Assembly (NCBI RefSeq): GCF_000003855.2
Contig: NW_003101681.1
Location: forward strand, 4,847,150 to 4,911,149
Source of the DNA: Blastomyces gilchristii SLH14081
Taxonomy: Eukaryota > Ascomycota > Eurotiomycetes > Onygenales > Ajellomycetaceae
Reading direction: 5' to 3'
DNA length: 64,000 bases
Numbering within the stretch: the first letter of the stretch is position 1; each line of letters opens with the position of its first letter. Below the pieces are notes generated by a model. The model worked only from the letters and a program-made list of their open reading frames with translations, was not told the origin of the DNA and ran no database searches. Made by a program: the position numbers and the translations under genes. Positions 59,836 through 64,000 of this stretch are shown piece after piece.

Positions 59836-62800
59836 ATGAATATACAACAAAAACAACAAAAAAAGTTTAAAAATTCTTCAAAAATCACATTTATTCAAAA
59901 TAATGTGAATAGAAACTCAAATTGTATTTATTCTTATCTTCAAATTGTATTTGAATAAAAAGTTGATTTTATACTACTTCAGGAACCGAATTTTGATGCT
60001 GAGTAAAATTACATTATTTCTCATTCAAGCTACTACTGCTTTCTATCTCAAAAGTCTGAGATAAAGTCAAGAGTAGTAATCTATGAAAGAAAGAGATCAA
60101 GATATCAATTTAATCTAAGATTTAATATCATGTCTGACCCTGATATTCTGATGAGTGATATTATAGATAAAGAAAATGAGTTTGATACTATACAGCTCAT
60201 AAAAATCTATAATGAAAAGTCATTGAAGAAAAATAACAATATCTGAACAATTAATAGAGAATTTCTGAACATAACTTCATCAAGAAACTCTATAATTGTA
60301 GAAGATTTCAATACACATCATCTCTGATGAAATTCAGAATACAAGAGAGCAGTGAGAGCTGATAATCTGATTGAATGAATCTTTGAGCATTCAATAGATT
60401 TGATTAATAAGTCTGATCAACAAACATTCTTTAGAAAAGATATGAAACAGAAATCTATTATAGATCTAATCTTTATATCACAAAATCTAATGAAAAGAAG
60501 ACTTGTAAACTGATTTATTGATTCAAATGAGACATCAGAATCAGATCATGAGATTATTCAATTTGATATTGAACTGAGTGAAAAATAAATGAGTAAAAAT
60601 CCTCTTCTCTCTAATCAGTATAACTTTGAAAAAGCTGATTGAAAAGCAGTTGAAGAAAGTATAAAACTGTTAAAATCTGAAAGACAGAATGAGCTATATT
60701 GAAATTCTGGTCAAGATATCTCAAATGAAATGCTTGAGAATAGAGTGAAGCTTACTATATCTATTATTCTAACAAGTGTTAGAGATAATATTTCAAAGAG
60801 AAAATCTTCTGAGTATTCAAAATCTTGATGAAATGAGAATATCTCATCTAAAAGGAAAGAATTAGCTACTGCTAGAAGAGATTGAAAGAATAATGTAATA
60901 TCTGATAAAGAGTTCAAAGCTATCAGAAATGAATATTTTTCAGATATTAAAAGAGCTAAAACAGACTGCTGGAATAAATTTCTTGAAGAAGCATAAGAGA
61001 AGGAAGTTTTTAAAGCTTTTCACTATACTAAAACAAGAAGTGTAGCAAAACTTCCAGCCTTAAAATATGAGTTTCAGAATGAATTATATACAGCAAACTC
61101 TTTTAAGGAAAAATGTCAAGCTTTCATGAGAATTCTCTTTCAGAACTCACCAGATTCAGATTCAGATTCAGAGAAAGAGAATATATCACTTCTCAACTAC
61201 ATTGATGAAAATGACTGAAAATTATCTGATCTTACACAAGATGAATTAGAGTCAGCTATCTTCTCAAGTTCTGTTAAAACTGCTGCAGGTCCTGATTCAA
61301 TTAATCACTTGATTATTCAAAATACATATTCCTACTTAAAGAATGAATATTTTGAGCTCTTTTTCAATCTCTTGAAAAATGAATATCATTCTGAATGCTG
61401 AAGAGAAGTCACTGAAGTGATTCTTGCAAAACCTAATAGAAAAACTTCAATTCCTAAGTCATATAGAGTAATATCTCTATTGAACTGCCTAGAAAAGGTT
61501 TTAGAAAAGATAATAGCTACTTAACTATCTTTTATAAGCTCTATAAGTGATTCTCTTTTATTCAGTGAATAAATGAGAGATAGAAAACAGTGTTCTGCAA
61601 TTTGACACTATTCTCTCAGTTATTCATGATATTTAAATAGCAAAGTATGAGGATCTGATCTCAACTGCAGTTTTTATTGATATAAAAGAAGCATTTGATC
61701 ATATTTCAAAGTCAAAGTGAATTCAGACATTGAAGATATTAAAACTGTCACTTTCTCTAATAAAATGAGTTAACTTTTTTATATCTAAAAGAATTATACA
61801 ACTCTTCTTTGATGAAATGAAATAAGACAAGACTGAGATAAAAATAGAAGTATCACAGAAATCTTCAATCTCACTTATTATATTTGCAATATACACTGCA
61901 TATCTATTCAAAAATAGAAATATGAGAATAGTGTGATCTTCAAGTTATGTAGATGATATGGATCTAGTCTACAGCTCAAAAACTATCAAAGAGAATTTGA
62001 AAGTAATTAAAGAAGCTGTAAAGAAAATCTTTGTTAGAGCAGATATCAATCAAATTCAATTTGATATGAATAAAACTGAGTTAATTCATTTCTTTTCTAG
62101 ATTCAATGAGAAAGAACTATCTCTAACTCTTTTAAATAGAGAGATTAAACCCAGTGTAAATATCAAATGATTAGAAGTATGATTAAACTCCAAGTTGAAT
62201 TTTAAATATCACATTCAACAAAGAACTGTCAAGGCAGAAAGACTATTGAACAACATAATCAGACTATCAAATACAGAAAGAGGTCTATTCTTCCAGGCTA
62301 TGAGACAGTTATATATAGCCTGTATTACATCAGTAGCTGATTATGGAGTTCAAGTTTGATGAAATAATCAAGAGAATTTCACTGAACTCTTTCAAAGTCT
62401 GTAAAACAGAGCCTTGAGAAGAATTCTGAGAGCATTTAAATCATCTTCTATTAAAGCAATGAAAATTGAAGCTTCAATTTCTCCTCCTGCTATTAGATTT
62501 GAAAAGGCCTGTATGAACTATGCTCTGAGAGTTGTAAAGATGAGCTCAAATTATATAATCAGAGAAAGAGTCTCTTCTTCATTTTCATCAATTAACTCTG
62601 AAAATGAACTGAATTGAAATAGATTTCTTGATTGAAATGAAAATAATTCTTCAAAGAAAATGCCTTCTCAACTGTACAGACTATGCTCTCTGATTAAAAA
62701 TCAATTTTCTTCTTTAAATGTTGAAAAAGTTGATCATGAGAAGTTATCTCTCTGAAGAGAAAAGCTTGAATCTCTTATAGACTTATAAATAAGTGAACTA

Positions 62801-63793
62801 TCAAAAGAGAAAGAATATGAACAGCATTTGAAGAGAATTTCAACAATCAATATAAAAGACTCTATTCTGATTTATTCAGATGACTCAAAAAATGAGAATT
62901 TGAATAGATTAGACACAGGCATTGCTTATACTGAAGATAATATCAATTTTATCTCAGATTTCTGAAATCTAGACTGTGAATCTGAAGTCTTTGATGCTGA
63001 ACTATTTGTAATAGTGAAAGCTTTCAAACTCATTGAAATAAAATCTCATAAAAGAGGAAATTGTTTGAAAGAGGCATGAATATTCTCTGATAGTCAAGCT
63101 GCTTTAAAAAGACTTAGAAATAGTCAGATTTATAATGATCAAATGAATCTTGAACTGATCTTAAACTCTGTTTTGAAAATTCAAAAGAGAAGAACATCAA
63201 AGCTGATAATTCATCTGCACTGAGTTCCTGCTTATATGAATATTCATGGCAATGAATTGGCTGATTCAGCTGTAAAAAAGAGTGTAGAATTAAGCAGATC
63301 TATTCAAAAAATTGTGTCCTGATCTTTTATAAAGAGAAAAATAAAAGAATCTTGTTTAGACAAGTGAAATGAAAGCTGGCAGAAACAAAAGAAGAGTATA
63401 CATTATTCAAGATTTGAAATAAAACCCAAGTGAAAATCTTGTTTAATTAAATATAAAAAGAAAGTATTCTCATCTATAATACAGCTGAAACTAGGACATG
63501 GCTATTTCAAATCTTATATACAAAGATTTGATGATAGATTTGACTCAATAGAATGCTCATTCTGCAATACAAATGAGAATTCTGAGTATATTATAATGCA
63601 CTGTGCATTATACAATAGTCTCAGAGTCAGATTGAAAGAGAAGTATGATCTAAATCAATTAAATATGAGATTCTTATTCTCAACTGAGACAGGAATTAAA
63701 TACTTAATAGACTTTCTATCAGAAACTCAAGCAGCTACAAGAAAATGGCTAAATTCAGAATTATCTGAATATGAAGAGGGGGAAATCAACTAG
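59836..63793 (+). pseudogene. LINE B ORF2 (endonuclease, reverse transcriptase, RNase H)
   Basis: An apurinic-type endonuclease begins QNNVNRNSNC and VDFILLQEPNF, then IIVEDFNTHHLW (near 60296) and ESDHEIIQFDIEL (near 60540). Reverse transcriptase shows KTAAGPDSINHLIIQ, PKSYRVISLLNCLEKVLEK, FIDIKEAFDH and the intact catalytic YVDD at about 61948. RNase H shows IYSDDSK, FDAELFVIVKAF, IFSDSQAALKRL and VPAYMNIHGNELADSAVK. A Cys-rich end, CSFCNTNENSEYIIMHC, follows near 63550. It ends TAG at 63791-63793. TGA replaces Trp at many sites, and the frame changes near 61600. Confidence 0.85.
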
Positions 63794-64000
63794 ATATAGT
63801 CTGTTAAAACAGCTATATACTATCTTTTAATAATTTGTTTTGTTACAGTCTTTCTTTACTTTATCTTTTCCTTTCAATTCCTTTTCTTTTCTATCTATCT
63901 ATTTAATGTGTCTATCTTTAAGACTGTGTTCTCTTTTTCCTTTGTCATGATATTGTCAAATGGTTTCAAAGTATCAGACAATGTTAAAACACTGCAATTT
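63794..64000 (+). other. LINE B 3' UTR, cut by the window edge
   Basis: Non-coding. Bases 63852-64000 match 47505-47650 in the long SINE. By that homology about 180 more bases and an (AAT)n tail should follow outside the window. Confidence 0.8.

Larger units (their letters stand above)
56578..64000 (+). mobile_element. Tad/I-like non-LTR retrotransposon (LINE B), 3' end outside window
   Basis: A second LINE copy, inserted into ORF1 of LINE A. The order is a 5' UTR with tandem units (56578-58204), ORF1 with three zinc knuckles (58205-59806), ORF2 with endonuclease, reverse transcriptase, RNase H and a C-terminal zinc motif (59836-63793), and the 3' UTR start (63794-64000). ORF order and the presence of RNase H fit the Tad1/I group. 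It is inactivated by TGA codons at Trp positions and at least one frame change. Confidence 0.88.

Noticed and set aside
41089..63793. Mitochondrial or alternative-code (UGA=Trp) DNA
   Set aside because: The ORFs are nuclear retrotransposons with target duplications. Other decayed positions, such as YLDD to YLNN and Cys to Tyr, show the same G-to-A change, so mutation explains the TGA codons.
29391..64000. CRISPR-like or prokaryotic defence system
   Set aside because: The direct repeats are LTRs, SINE tails and target duplications; no spaced short-repeat array and no prokaryotic genes occur.

Overview
The window is nuclear DNA of a filamentous ascomycete. Its protein-coding genes carry short GT-AG introns (about 49-81 bp), it has fungal-specific regulator families, and its retrotransposon block shows dense C-to-T decay. 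TACTCCGTA-type motifs and the gene content suggest a Eurotiomycete, but the species cannot be fixed from the sequence. The window divides sharply into a gene-bearing, normal-GC half (1 to about 28.8 kb) and an AT-rich nested transposon block (about 28.9 kb to the end).

Gene half. Positions 1-4.2 kb hold no gene I can support. A decayed Zn2Cys6 regulator (5.2-7.2 kb, minus) stands divergent to an intact PLP enzyme of the 2,2-dialkylglycine decarboxylase family (7.5-8.8 kb). Then come a regulator-like protein lacking its zinc cluster (9.5-10.5 kb), a decayed D-2-hydroxyacid dehydrogenase (11.4-12.7 kb), an intact L-asparaginase/ankyrin protein with two introns (13.6-15.7 kb) and an intact quinone-oxidoreductase-type reductase with one intron (16.7-17.8 kb). 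From 19.6 to 28.2 kb there are several short unrecognised, mostly minus-strand genes and one long disordered-protein gene. Some are broken by a frameshift or an in-frame stop.

Transposon half. Two copies of one chromodomain Ty3/Gypsy family lie in opposite orientation: 29391-37661 on the minus strand with AGTAT target duplications, and 40499-49395 on the plus strand with CTGAG duplications. The LTRs of each pair are equal in length once a SINE is subtracted (544/544 and 533/533 bp). The second Gypsy lies in a Tad/I-like LINE (LINE A), which lies in a truncated DNA transposon. A second, complete copy of that DNA transposon (50447-56257, inverted ends, 8-bp target duplication) is also inserted in LINE A. 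So is a second LINE copy (LINE B, about 56578 to beyond the window). A tRNA-derived SINE sits in each Gypsy copy. The larger SINE shares its 3' end with the LINE, which points to the LINE as its mobilising partner.

Mutation pattern. The block is almost devoid of CC, GG and CG, while CA and TG remain common. This is unlike classical CpA-directed RIP. Tryptophan codons have become TGA, so element ORFs look as if written in a UGA=Trp code. Islands of normal sequence remain at SINEs and at several element ends. The most rewarding signals are the unusual mutation context, the readable insertion order and the SINE/LINE pair.
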